64,000 nt of DNA, taken from Megalodesulfovibrio gigas DSM 1382 = ATCC 19364 (GTDB lineage: Bacteria; Desulfobacterota; Desulfovibrionia; Desulfovibrionales; Desulfovibrionaceae). Position 1 is the stretch's first letter; each line of letters opens with the position of its first letter. Both the position numbers and the translations under genes were made by a program. The stretch covers positions 1,853,161-1,917,160 of the forward strand of contig NC_022444.1 in assembly GCF_000468495.1 (NCBI RefSeq), written 5' to 3'. The notes below the pieces were generated by a model that saw nothing but the letters and a program-made list of their open reading frames with translations, did no database searches and was not told the origin of the DNA. Shown piece by piece: positions 46,961 through 55,548 of the stretch.

Positions 46961-48499
46961 ATGATCGCCGCCGCCGCCTGCGCCGCGCTGTACGGCATCG
47001 ACGCCTTCGCCGTCTCTTTGGAGGTGGACTGCGCCCGCCAGGGCCTGCCCGGCTTTTCCATGGTGGGTCTGGCCGAAGGCGCGGTGCGCGAGGCCAAGGA
47101 GCGGGTGTTTGCGGCGCTGAAGAATGCCGGCTTTCGGCTGCCACCGGCGCGCATCACCGTGAATCTGGCCCCGGCGGACCGGCGCAAGGAAGGCAGCGGC
47201 TTTGATCTGCCCCTGGCCCTGGCGCTGCTGGCCGCGGCCGAGATGCTGCCGGCCGAAGCCCTGGCGGGGTGGCATGCCTGCGGCGAACTTTCCCTGACCA
47301 GCGAACTCAGATCCGTACCCGGCGTGCTGCCCCTGGCCATCCGGGCCAGGGCCGAGGGCGCGCGCGGATTGTTGTGTCCCACGGCCAATGCTGCCGAGGC
47401 GGCCGTGGTGGAGGGGTTGGACGTCTACCCTGTGGCCAGCCTGGGACAGGCCGTGGCGCATCTCTCCGGCGAGCGGCCCCTGACGCCGCTGGCGGTGGAT
47501 CTGGCCACCCTCTGGAACGAGCGCGAGCAGTTTCACATCGATTTCGCCGAGGTCAAAGGCCAGGAGCACGCCAAGCGGGCCATTGAGATTGCCGCCGCCG
47601 GCGGGCACAACCTGCTCTTCGTGGGGCCGCCCGGCTCGGGCAAGACCATGCTGGCCCAGCGCATTCCCTCGGTGCTGCCGCCGCTGACCTTTGATGAAGC
47701 CCTGGAAGTGACCAAGATCTATTCCGTGGCCGGCCGGCTGGGATCGAACCAGGCGCTGGTCGTCACGCGGCCGTTCCGCAGTCCGCATCATACCATTTCC
47801 GATGCCGGCCTGGTGGGCGGCGGCACATACCCGCGGCCCGGGGAAGTCTCCCTGTCGCACCGCGGCGTGCTCTTTCTGGACGAGCTGCCGGAATTCAAGA
47901 AAAGCGCCCTGGAAGTGCTGCGCCAGCCCCTGGAAGACGGCGAAGTGACCATCTCCCGCGCCGCCATGAGCCTGTCCTACCCCGCAGACATGATGCTCGT
48001 GGCAGCCATGAATCCCTGCCCCTGCGGCTACCTGACCGATTCCCGCCATGCCTGCACCTGCGCCCCGCCCCAGTTGCAGCGGTATCGCAGCCGGCTCTCC
48101 GGCCCGTTGCTGGACCGCATCGACCTGCACGTGGACGTGCCGGCTGTGCATCATACAGACCTGATGCAGCGCGCCTCCGGGGCGGATTCCGCCTCCATGC
48201 GCGGCAGGATCTTCGCCGCCAGGGATCGTCAGGCCCGCCGCTATGCCGGCACCCCCTGCCGCACCAATGCGGACCTCTCCGGCAAGTGGCTGGAGACCTT
48301 CTGCCCCCTGGAGGCGGAGCACCGGACCTTCCTGGAAAAGGCGGTGCAGCGGCTGGGCCTTTCGGCCCGGGCCTTCACGCGGGTGCTGCGCATCGCCCGG
48401 TCCATCGCGGATCTGGAAGGCGCAGACCCGTTGCGGGTGGAGCACCTGGCCGAGGCCATCAACTATCGCAGCCTGGACCGACACAGCAGCGCGGCATGA
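46961..48499 (+). CDS. comM: YifB/ComM-family Mg-chelatase-like AAA ATPase
   Basis: ComM helicases help branch migration during natural transformation; family members also occur in species not known to transform. The 512-residue protein has the N-terminal ChlI-type fold (GLPGFSMVGLAEGAVREAKERV), Walker A GPPGSGKT, Walker B LFLDELPEF, and the Mg-chelatase C-terminal domain. A zinc-like Cys pattern occurs around MNPCPCGY and HACTC. A second, uncharacterised gene starts close to its end. Confidence 0.93.
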   Translation: MIAAAACAALYGIDAFAVSLEVDCARQGLPGFSMVGLAEGAVREAKERVFAALKNAGFRLPPARITVNLAPADRRKEGSGFDLPLALALLAAAEMLPAEALAGWHACGELSLTSELRSVPGVLPLAIRARAEGARGLLCPTANAAEAAVVEGLDVYPVASLGQAVAHLSGERPLTPLAVDLATLWNEREQFHIDFAEVKGQEHAKRAIEIAAAGGHNLLFVGPPGSGKTMLAQRIPSVLPPLTFDEALEVTKIYSVAGRLGSNQALVVTRPFRSPHHTISDAGLVGGGTYPRPGEVSLSHRGVLFLDELPEFKKSALEVLRQPLEDGEVTISRAAMSLSYPADMMLVAAMNPCPCGYLTDSRHACTCAPPQLQRYRSRLSGPLLDRIDLHVDVPAVHHTDLMQRASGADSASMRGRIFAARDRQARRYAGTPCRTNADLSGKWLETFCPLEAEHRTFLEKAVQRLGLSARAFTRVLRIARSIADLEGADPLRVEHLAEAINYRSLDRHSSAA

Positions 48500-48576
48500 G
48501 GACGGCGAGCATGCATCACGCAACAGACCTGGGGCAGGTCCCCCGCAACCGCCCGGCTCGGGCGACAGGAACAGCC

Positions 48577-49371
48577 ATGCGCACACTGCTGCAGGCAATG
48601 ATGGTGTTGATGCTGCTGACGACGGCTGCGGGCGTTGCCCAGGCCCGGCAGCCCAAGGCGATGCCGGCCGCTCCGGAAACGGGCGACCTCGACGCCGCCC
48701 TGTGTCAGGCCCAATCCCGGCTGGAAGCCTTGCGCCTGGCCCTGGTGCCCCTGGACGCCCGCAAGCGGCAGCCCGTGGTGGACAAGGACACCCTGGCTGC
48801 GGTCCTGGCGGCCCTGGCCGAGGAAAACCTGCGCATCCGCGATGCCTTGTACGAAGTGGTGGATGCCCCCTGGCCGGACGAAGTCAAGCGCGCCTATGTG
48901 GCCTATTTTCTGACGCCCGGCGCCACCACCGGTCTGGCCCAGCGGGTGGGCACGGAGAACCTGAATCTGCTGCGCCCATTGCTGGAGACGCCCCTGCTGC
49001 AGGAAAGCGGCTGGCCCACGCGCGCGGCGTTCGGGCCGGAGGCTGATTTTCACGCCTTCATCGTCGTGGCCCAGGGCCGCGGTGCAGACCCGCAGTGGGT
49101 GGCGCAGGTCATCGTCCCGCGGCTCAAGGCCCTGGCCGGACGCGACGAGGTGCAGCCCCTCGGGCACCAGTGGCTGGCCGCCGGCGCCAGGGCGGATGTG
49201 GGCAAATTTGCGCAACAATTCAAGGATGCCGGCCTGCCCTGGAGCCGGTACGGCCTGCAACTGGACGGGCTGGCCGGCCTGCAGGCCCGCATGCCGGCCC
49301 TGGATGCGGCGGCAGAACTGCCGCCCCTGACGCCGGCTCCCTGCGGGGCGGAACGGCCGGGCAGGAAATAG
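48577..49371 (+). CDS. Secreted protein of unknown function
   Basis: The 264-residue protein begins with a signal peptide (MRTLLQAMMVLMLLTTAAGV, cleavage near AQA). The mature part is mostly helical. GWPTRAAFGPEADFHAFIVV resembles the DUF6624 pattern of aligned Gly-Trp-Pro and His positions, but I cannot confirm it. AGGAA upstream supports ATG 48577; ATG codons at 48496 and 48511 would add a non-signal-like leader. It follows comM by 77 bases. Confidence 0.72.
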   Translation: MRTLLQAMMVLMLLTTAAGVAQARQPKAMPAAPETGDLDAALCQAQSRLEALRLALVPLDARKRQPVVDKDTLAAVLAALAEENLRIRDALYEVVDAPWPDEVKRAYVAYFLTPGATTGLAQRVGTENLNLLRPLLETPLLQESGWPTRAAFGPEADFHAFIVVAQGRGADPQWVAQVIVPRLKALAGRDEVQPLGHQWLAAGARADVGKFAQQFKDAGLPWSRYGLQLDGLAGLQARMPALDAAAELPPLTPAPCGAERPGRK

Positions 49372-49399
49372 AGAAAAGTATCTTTAAAACAAGAGCGTT

Positions 49400-49440
49400 G
49401 CGAGAGGGGAGAACCTTTTTCAAAAGGGTTCCCCTCTCGC
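49400..49440. repeat. Type A palindromic element (terminator-like)
   Basis: GCGAGAGGGG and CCCCTCTCGC enclose AACCTTTTT/AAAAGGGTT. It is almost identical to 1-39 and 58597-58643, and ends the gene at 48577-49371. Confidence 0.85.
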
Positions 49441-49489
49441 GCTCTCCTCTTCCAAAACATTGATAGTATCCTGGAATCACCACAAAAAG

Positions 49490-49567
49490 TCTTTGGAAAG
49501 GGGGCCAGCTCTTGAAGGGCGGAAGAACCTTTCTTCAGAAAGGTTTTCCTCCGAGAGTTCTTTTCAA
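49490..49567. repeat. Type B palindromic element
   Basis: CTTTGGAAAGGGGG, then GGAAGAACCTTTCT and AGAAAGGTTTTCC in a central stem, then GAGAGTTCTTTTC. It is the partner of the type A element 50 bases before; the same pair recurs near 58,600-58,760. It lies at the 3' end of the repeat-protein gene on the minus strand. Confidence 0.8.
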
Positions 49568-49591
49568 AAACAATGTGCCCGAGGAATGGAA

Positions 49592-50017
49592 TCAGGCCCT
49601 GGCGTAGACGATGGCGCCGCCGCTGCGCTCGATGAAGTCGGGGTTGGTGACCCGATCCACCACCAGCCGGCCTTCCGGGGTGACGGTGAATTCCCTGGTG
49701 GCGGGCTGCACCGTGAGTTGTCCTTCTCTGGTCGTGCTGAAATGCTTGGTGGCGGGCTGCACAGCCACCTTGCCTTCCCCTGTGGTGGAGAATTCCTTGG
49801 TGGGCGGATGGGTGATCACGCGTCCCGGTCCTTCCGCCACCACATGCCCGGGTGGTGCGGTCCAGACTTCCCGGGCTGGCGGGCCGGTCCACACCTCGCG
49901 TGCAGCCTGACCGGTCCAGACTTCTCTGGCCGGCGGGCCGGTCCACACTTCGCGCGCCGCCGGAGCGGTGTGCACAAACGTGGAGGTATCGATGCCGACG
50001 CCATTGAGGGTGAACAT
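49592..50017 (-). CDS. Small protein made of 9- and 17-residue tandem repeats
   Basis: The family is not recognised. The 141-residue protein starts MFTLNGVGIDTSTFVHTAP. It then has about five 9-residue repeats of the form TGPPAREVW, and four 17-residue units such as VAVQPATKHFSTTREGQ and LTVQPATREFTVTPEGR, ending with VDRVTNPDFIERSGG. There is no signal peptide or membrane segment. A GAGGAG site precedes the ATG, which supports real translation. The alternating hydrophobic/polar pattern suggests a beta-solenoid or beta-strand stack, but that is inference. It is divergent from dctP across 97 bases. Confidence 0.7.
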   Translation of the reverse strand: MFTLNGVGIDTSTFVHTAPAAREVWTGPPAREVWTGQAAREVWTGPPAREVWTAPPGHVVAEGPGRVITHPPTKEFSTTGEGKVAVQPATKHFSTTREGQLTVQPATREFTVTPEGRLVVDRVTNPDFIERSGGAIVYARA

Positions 50018-50114
50018 GACAGACTCCTCTGCGCAGACAATAACGCGTCATGGCGGAAGGGGCAAGCCGGGAGCTTTCCCGGCCGGCTTGTTCCAGGCCG
50101 CGTATGGAGCCGCA

Positions 50115-51143
50115 ATGCGACATTTTCGCATCGGTTCGATGCTGTGCCTCATGATCCTGGCGGCCATGGCTGTCCCTGCCGGTCAGGCGTGGGCCGCCCG
50201 GCAGGTCACCCTGGCCATCGTCACCACGCCGGGGTCGGCCCAGCATGTGGCCGCCGTGGCCTTCAAGGAGCTGGTGGAGAATGCCACCCGGGAGCTGCCG
50301 GGCGGTCCTCTGACCGTCTCCATCCAGCATTCCGCCTCCCTGGGGGATGAGACGGCCATCCTGCAGCAGATCCAGCTTGGCGCGGTGGAACTGGGCATCA
50401 TCACGTCCGGCCCGCTGGAAGAGTTCGTGCCGGCGGTGGCCGTCATCAGTTATCCATACCTGTTCGCTTCCCATGCCCAGGTGGATGCCGTGCTGGATGG
50501 CCCCCTCGGCATGCAGCTGTTGGACCAGCTGGGGGCGGTGGGCTTCAAGGGATTGGCCTTTTCTGAAAACGGGTTCCGCCACCTCACCAACAGCAAGCGC
50601 CCGGTGCATGCCGTGGCCGACGTGGCCGGCCTGAAGATCCGCGTCATGCGCTCGGCCATGCACCATGCCCTGTGGCGGATGCTGGGCGCGAATCCTACCC
50701 CCATGGGCTGGCCCATCTACACCGAACTGGCCCAGGGCGCCCTGGATGGCCAGGAAAACCCGCTCTGGGTGGTGGCCGAGGCCCGATTGCACGAGGTGCA
50801 GCGCCACCTGAGCCTCACGCGCCACGTCTATTCCGCCCATGTCTGCCTGGCCAACCAGCGCTGGTTCGACAGGCTCGATGCGCCCATGCAGCAGGCCGTG
50901 CAGACGGCCATGCGCCAGGCCGCGGTACAGCAGCGGGCCTGGGCCCGGGAGCACGAAGCTTCCTACCTGGAAGCCCTCAAGGCCGCGGGCATGCAGGTGA
51001 CCGAGCCGGATGTGGAGAGCTTCAGGACCAGGGCTGCCGGCATGCTGGAGGCCCCGGTGTATGCGAATCCCGCCGTCCGCACACTGCTGCTGCAGGTGCT
51101 GGACGCCGCACGCCCGGACGCGGTACGGACGCCCGCACCATGA
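50115..51143 (+). CDS. dctP: TRAP transporter solute-binding protein (DctP type)
   Basis: DctP-type proteins capture organic acids in the periplasm for TRAP transporters. The 342-residue protein has a signal peptide (LCLMILAAMAVPAGQAWA), then a VTLAIVTTPGSAQHVAA start and the family regions with LKIRVMRSAMHHALWRMLGANPTPM and GALDGQENPLWVV. The substrate is not evident. A GGAG site precedes ATG 50115. Its stop overlaps the dctQ start by 4 bases. Confidence 0.93.
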   Translation: MRHFRIGSMLCLMILAAMAVPAGQAWAARQVTLAIVTTPGSAQHVAAVAFKELVENATRELPGGPLTVSIQHSASLGDETAILQQIQLGAVELGIITSGPLEEFVPAVAVISYPYLFASHAQVDAVLDGPLGMQLLDQLGAVGFKGLAFSENGFRHLTNSKRPVHAVADVAGLKIRVMRSAMHHALWRMLGANPTPMGWPIYTELAQGALDGQENPLWVVAEARLHEVQRHLSLTRHVYSAHVCLANQRWFDRLDAPMQQAVQTAMRQAAVQQRAWAREHEASYLEALKAAGMQVTEPDVESFRTRAAGMLEAPVYANPAVRTLLLQVLDAARPDAVRTPAP

Positions 51144-51694
51144 GTCGGACGCCACGCCCGGCAGGGCTGCATGCGGTGGGATGCCGGCTGGATCGGGCAG
51201 CCCATGTCGGCGGGGTGGCGGCGGAACGGCTGCTGGGGGTGCTGTGTATCGTCATCGCGGCGGTGCTGTGTCTGCAGGCCCTGTGCCGCTATGTGCTCAA
51301 TAATTCCTTGCCCTGGCCGGATGAGCTGGCCCAGGTGCTGCTGGTGTGGCTGACGTTTCTGGGCGGTGTGGCCGCCTGGAGGCGCGGCACACATCTGGGG
51401 CTGGCGGCGGCCACGGGTTGGTTCACGGGCCGGCGTACGGGCAGCGCGGGCGCGGGCGCGACGCAGCTGGTCAGGGCCATCCCGCATCTGGCCGGCATCT
51501 TTTTCTTTGCCGTCCTGCTCTATCATGGCCTGCTGCTGTGCGATCTGCTCTGGCCGCAGCGCTATCCGGCCCTGGGGGTGACGAAGGTTGTCTCCTACGC
51601 CGCCATTCCCGTCTGCGCCGGCCTGATGCTGCTGCACAGCCTGGCGGCGGTGCTGGGCGCTGCGCGCCTCCCGGCCAAGGTGGATGCTGCATGA
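51140..51694 (+). CDS. dctQ: TRAP transporter small permease (DctQ type)
   Basis: The 184-residue protein has four predicted membrane helices, and the family motif WPDELAQVLLVWLTFLGGVAAWRRGTHLG. It starts within the dctP stop (ATGA) and its stop overlaps the dctM start, so the three genes are translationally coupled. Confidence 0.92.
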   Translation: MSRTPRPAGLHAVGCRLDRAAHVGGVAAERLLGVLCIVIAAVLCLQALCRYVLNNSLPWPDELAQVLLVWLTFLGGVAAWRRGTHLGLAAATGWFTGRRTGSAGAGATQLVRAIPHLAGIFFFAVLLYHGLLLCDLLWPQRYPALGVTKVVSYAAIPVCAGLMLLHSLAAVLGAARLPAKVDAA

Positions 51695-52977
51695 GCCTGA
51701 TGGCGTTGGGGTTGTTTCTGGGGCTGCTCCTGCTGGGCGTGCCCATTGTCGTAGCCATGGGCGCGGCCGGTGTGGCGGCGCTGCTGTGGGGTGGATACCC
51801 GCTGGAACTGCTGGTGGAACGCCTGCACGGCGGCGCGAGCATGCAGGCCCTGCTGGCGGTGCCGCTGTTCATGATCATGGGCCGGGTGATGGAAGCCGGC
51901 GGCATGCTGACGCGCCTGATGGATGTGTCCCTGGCGGCGCTGGGCCGCGGCCGCATGGGCGTGTGTCTGGCCTGCGTGCTGGCCTCCATGCTGTTCGCCG
52001 GCGTGTCCGGCTCGGCGGCGGCGGACGTCACCGCTGTGGGCGCGCTGTTCATCCCGGCCATGCTCCGCCGTGGTATGCCGCCGGCCAGGGCTGCCGCCTT
52101 GCAGGCGGCGGGGGGCTCCATGGGCATCGTCATCCCGCCGAGCATCCCCATGATCGTCTATAGCGCCGTCACCGGCGTGTCCGTGGGACGACTGTTCACC
52201 GCCGGCCTGCTGCCGGGACTGCTCATGGCCGTGGCCCTGGCGGCCGTGGCCTGGATGCAGGAACGTCGCGCGGTGGCGGCAGCTGGTGCGGTTGATGTCG
52301 TGGATGAGCCGGCCCCGGCCTTCGGGCCGGCTTTGCGTCGGGCTGCGCTGGTGGCGCCCGCGCCGGTGCTGGTAGTGGGCTCCATCCTGCTGGGCATGGC
52401 CACGGCCACGGAAGCGGCCGCCCTGGGCCTGGGCTATGTGGTGCTGGCCGGACTGCTGGGCACCCGCGAGCTGCGGCCGGCCATGCTGCCGGGCTGTTTC
52501 ATGGATGCCGGCATCGCGGCCGCCAGGGTGCTGTGCATCATCGCCGCTGCCACGCCCCTGACCTGGATCCTGGCCATGGATCAGGCGCCGGCGCGCATCG
52601 GCGTCCTGCTGGCGGATATGGCCGGCTCCCCCCTGGTCCTGCTGCTGGTGATCAACCTTGTCCTGCTGCTGGCCGGGGCCATCCTGGAAACCACCTCCTG
52701 CCTGCTGCTGTTCGTGCCCCTGCTGGCGCCCCTGGCAAGGCTCGCCGGGCTTGCGCCGGAGCAGATGGGGGTGATGGTGGTCATGAATCTGGCCATCGGC
52801 ATGCTCACGCCGCCCATGGGGGTGTGCCTGATGCTGTCCAGCGCCATGGCCGGGCAGGGCATGGGAGCCTCCAGCCGGGCGGCCCTCGTCCATGTGGCGG
52901 CCCTGCTGGCCGTGCTGGCGCTGGTGGCGCTTTGGCCGCCCCTGACCACCTGGCTGCCATCATATTTGTTTTCCTGA
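51691..52977 (+). CDS. dctM: TRAP transporter large permease (DctM type)
   Basis: DctM forms the ion-coupled transport channel. The 428-residue protein has about twelve hydrophobic helices and typical family sequences (VPLFMIMGRVMEAGGMLTRL, FAGVSGSAAADVTAVGALF, GGSMGIVIPPSIPMIVYS, TPPMGVCLMLSSAMAG). With DctP and DctQ it forms a complete tripartite sodium-driven importer. Confidence 0.95.
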   Translation: MSLMALGLFLGLLLLGVPIVVAMGAAGVAALLWGGYPLELLVERLHGGASMQALLAVPLFMIMGRVMEAGGMLTRLMDVSLAALGRGRMGVCLACVLASMLFAGVSGSAAADVTAVGALFIPAMLRRGMPPARAAALQAAGGSMGIVIPPSIPMIVYSAVTGVSVGRLFTAGLLPGLLMAVALAAVAWMQERRAVAAAGAVDVVDEPAPAFGPALRRAALVAPAPVLVVGSILLGMATATEAAALGLGYVVLAGLLGTRELRPAMLPGCFMDAGIAAARVLCIIAAATPLTWILAMDQAPARIGVLLADMAGSPLVLLLVINLVLLLAGAILETTSCLLLFVPLLAPLARLAGLAPEQMGVMVVMNLAIGMLTPPMGVCLMLSSAMAGQGMGASSRAALVHVAALLAVLALVALWPPLTTWLPSYLFS

Positions 52978-53074
52978 TTGAAGAAAGGGACTGCTTCCTT
53001 TATGCTGGGATCGAATGTAGGCATGGGGTACGGATTGGCGTGAACCCTCAACCGCAAGACAAGGCGCGACACGC

Positions 53075-53656
53075 ATGGCACCCTCCCACGCAAAAGAACT
53101 CAGGAAACTGTGCGCCGCCCTGCGGCAGCGGGCAGACAGTCTGGCCCTTCTGGATCCGCAGACCCTGGACGCCGCCGGCGTGCAGGCCCTGCGCGATGAC
53201 CTGACCGGACTTGCCGAGCAGACCGAAGACGCCGCCGGCCTTTCCGCGCGCGCCAAGCGGCGCGCCCTGCTGGACGGACTGCAGCGAACCCTGCTGGCCG
53301 GCGCCATTTTTGCCGCCATTCTGGTGCTCAATGCCAAGGTGTTTCACGAACACAGCCTGGTGACCACCACGGACGTGGCCAAGCTGGTGCGCGGTGTGAT
53401 GCCCGCGGATACGGACTTCAACTATTACGCCCAGCTTCTGCAATGGGCCATGGCCGCCTCGTTTTCCCTGCTGCTGTTTCTGCTGGCGCTCATGGTGGCG
53501 ACCTTGATGGAAGGCGTGCTGCGGCTGGTGCGGTTCCCCTGGCTCAATGCGGTGTTCTTTTCCTTGCTGACGCTGATCTGCAGTGGCGCAGGCCTGTGGG
53601 CCTATCTGTATTATGTCCCCAACCTCAAGAATGTGCTCTATGAATTCTTCCGCTAA
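53075..53656 (+). CDS. Membrane protein of unknown function
   Basis: The 193-residue protein has a charged helical N-terminus of about 65 residues that may form a coiled coil, and three membrane helices (about 70-87, 123-146 and 158-178). No family motif is recognised. Its last 17 bases overlap the start of the rhodanese gene, suggesting coupled translation. Confidence 0.75.
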   Translation: MAPSHAKELRKLCAALRQRADSLALLDPQTLDAAGVQALRDDLTGLAEQTEDAAGLSARAKRRALLDGLQRTLLAGAIFAAILVLNAKVFHEHSLVTTTDVAKLVRGVMPADTDFNYYAQLLQWAMAASFSLLLFLLALMVATLMEGVLRLVRFPWLNAVFFSLLTLICSGAGLWAYLYYVPNLKNVLYEFFR

Positions 53657-54170
53657 ACGGATCGCGTTGCTTGCCGCGTGGTGGCTGTTGTGCTGGACCC
53701 TGCCTGCAACAGCAGCCGGGGATGACGCTGCCCGGCGGGCGCAAGTGCTGGCCATGTTCGAGCAGTACAAGGCCGAGGCCTTTGCCGACACGCAGGACAT
53801 TCACCCCGAAGCGGTGCTCGGCCTGTTGCAGCGCGGCGTGCCCGTGGTGCTTGTGGATTCGCGGGACGCCAAGGAGCAGGCCGTCTCCATGCTGCCCGGC
53901 GCAGTGACCGAGGCGCAATTCCTGGCGCAACCGGAGCTGCATCACGATGCCATTGTGGTGGCCTATTGCACCATCGGCTACCGCAGCGGGGTCTTTGCCC
54001 GGAAGATGGCGTCCCAGGGGGTGAGCGTGCTCAACCTGTATGGGGGCATGCTCAACTGGACGCACGCCGCCGGCCCGCTGGTGGACGCCCAGGGCCGGCC
54101 CGTCTCCCGCTTGCATGTGTATGACAGCACATGGGATCTGGCGTCAGCCGGGGTGGAAGGGATCTATTAG
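53640..54170 (+). CDS. Exported rhodanese-like domain protein
   Basis: Rhodanese domains transfer sulfane sulfur through an active-site Cys. The 176-residue protein has a signal peptide (IALLAAWWLLCWTLPATAAG) and a single domain with VVLVDSRDAKEQAVSMLPGA and the active loop YCTIGYRSG (Cys, Gly, Arg as in the CxxGxR motif). It probably acts in the periplasm. The ATG lies within the end of the membrane-protein gene upstream. Sulfur metabolism in this organism makes a role plausible, but the acceptor is unknown. Confidence 0.85.
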   Translation: MNSSAKRIALLAAWWLLCWTLPATAAGDDAARRAQVLAMFEQYKAEAFADTQDIHPEAVLGLLQRGVPVVLVDSRDAKEQAVSMLPGAVTEAQFLAQPELHHDAIVVAYCTIGYRSGVFARKMASQGVSVLNLYGGMLNWTHAAGPLVDAQGRPVSRLHVYDSTWDLASAGVEGIY

Positions 54171-54196
54171 AGCAGGTTGATTTTGGAAAAGGACGT

Positions 54197-54265
54197 TGCG
54201 AGAGAGGGTTCGGGGGCAGAACCGTTCTTTAGAAAGGTGTTCTGCCGAGAGCTCTTTTCGAAAAA
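54197..54265. repeat. Hybrid palindromic element
   Basis: The left end GTTGCGAGAG matches type A elements while the core GGCAGAAC..TTCTTTAGAA..GTTCTGCC and right flank GAGAGCTCTTTTCG match type B. It lies past the rhodanese stop and probably terminates it. Confidence 0.7.
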
Positions 54266-54299
54266 TGGAATGCCCCAACAATGAAATAAAGGACACACA

Positions 54300-54605
54300 A
54301 TGACGCTACTGGAGTCATACAGGAAGCTCGGAACCAAGACGATGTCAGTCTTTCGCCTGGATTTGCAGGTGCATTTTTTCTGGGGTTTCATCTTGACGTT
54401 GCTGGGCGTATATTGGTGGCCGTTGTTCGCCTCCGGGGTCGTCGTGACCTTGGTCAAGGAAGCCTTGGATCTTTGGAGCAAGAAGCACTGGAGCTGGGGC
54501 GATACCTGGTCCGGATTGCTTGGCTGCCTCTGTGCCGCTGGGTTCATTGTTACCGGCGACCAGTTTTTTTGTAAATCAGCACGGCCGTCGGCCCTGTTGG
54601 ACTGA
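54300..54605 (+). CDS. Small membrane protein of unknown function
   Basis: The 101-residue protein has two or three hydrophobic helices (about 24-45, 49-60 and 73-88) and a short polar end. AAGGA precedes the ATG. It resembles small membrane proteins of phage or integrated elements in size, but no motif proves this. Its lower GC content compared with neighbours is noticeable. It is isolated between the hybrid palindrome and a convergent TSUP gene. Confidence 0.6.
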   Translation: MTLLESYRKLGTKTMSVFRLDLQVHFFWGFILTLLGVYWWPLFASGVVVTLVKEALDLWSKKHWSWGDTWSGLLGCLCAAGFIVTGDQFFCKSARPSALLD

Positions 54606-54666
54606 TGGCGTAGCGCAGGCTCCTGAGAGCCTCTGATGCAACAGGGGCGCTGCGTGTGGCAGCACA

Positions 54667-55404
54667 CTACGCCAGCGTGTGCCAAAGTCCCTTCACCAGC
54701 AGAATGATCCCAAGAATCAGCAACAGGTACGTGATGATGCGGCGATACACCGTGTCGCTGATGCGTCCGTAGCAGCGCATGCCGCCCCACAGGCCCAGGG
54801 CCAGGCCCGGAAGGGCACTGCAGTAGCCGGACAGCACCGCCGGGGTGATCATGCCCGTGGCCGCATGCATGGCGGTGATGGCAATGGTGGTGATGAGAAA
54901 AAAGCCGATCATGGTCGCCTTGATCCTGTCTTTGGTCCAGGGCTGCAGCGCCGTGTAAATGATGATGGGCGGGCCGGACGCCGTGATGGCCCCGCCAAGG
55001 CATCCTCCCAGAAAGCCGGCCACATAGGCCCAGGCCATTCTTGTCTCCCGCTGGCTGAGCAGACCGGACAACGCGTACCCCGCATAGCCCAGCAGCACCA
55101 GTCCCAGGAGGATTTGCAGCACCTCGGGGGAGACAGCCTTGAGCACCAGCACTCCCGCCGGAATGCCCGGCACCGCACCGACAAGCAGCGGGATCAGGTG
55201 CCGCGCCCGCATGTGCTTGAACAGATGCACACCGAGCACAATGTTGATGCTCAGGGCCAGAAGGTTCACCAGGACAATGACGGTCTTGACGTCCAGAATC
55301 AGGGCCATGAGGGGCAGGGCCACCAGCACCACCCCCACACCGGCCAATCCTTGCGTGAAGGATCCGAACCCCGCAATGCAACTGAGCAGAATGGCTTCAA
55401 ACAT
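54667..55404 (-). CDS. TSUP-family permease (TauE/SafE-like)
   Basis: TSUP proteins move sulfur-containing or organic anions across the inner membrane. The 245-residue protein has about eight hydrophobic helices, with the family GFGSFTQGLAGVGVVLVALP and the second repeat GFLGGCLGGAITASGPPIIIY. Substrate is not evident; sulfite, sulfonates or thiosulfate are common for the family. It is near the rhodanese gene but on the other strand. Confidence 0.9.
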   Translation of the reverse strand: MFEAILLSCIAGFGSFTQGLAGVGVVLVALPLMALILDVKTVIVLVNLLALSINIVLGVHLFKHMRARHLIPLLVGAVPGIPAGVLVLKAVSPEVLQILLGLVLLGYAGYALSGLLSQRETRMAWAYVAGFLGGCLGGAITASGPPIIIYTALQPWTKDRIKATMIGFFLITTIAITAMHAATGMITPAVLSGYCSALPGLALGLWGGMRCYGRISDTVYRRIITYLLLILGIILLVKGLWHTLA

Positions 55405-55486
55405 GTATAGGCGCGTATCACCGGAAGCAGAAAAGTGCCAGCCCCTGCGCGGCGCGGAGCTGGCAACGGTTCTGGCAGGGAAGGGT

Positions 55487-55521
55487 GGGGGAAGAACCTT
55501 TCTTCAGAAAGGTGTTCCCCC
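55487..55521 (-). terminator. Palindromic terminator (type B repeat)
   Basis: GGGGGAAGAACCTTTCT pairs with AGAAAGGTGTTCCCCC. It lies 28 bases past the stop of the Spy/CpxP-like gene on the minus strand. Confidence 0.75.
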
Positions 55522-55548
55522 GGGGACTTCTTGCAAAGATAACTCGCC

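Noticed and set aside
54300-54605. Prophage remnant
   Set aside because: The small membrane protein resembles a holin in size only; there is no integrase, lysin or structural gene nearby.
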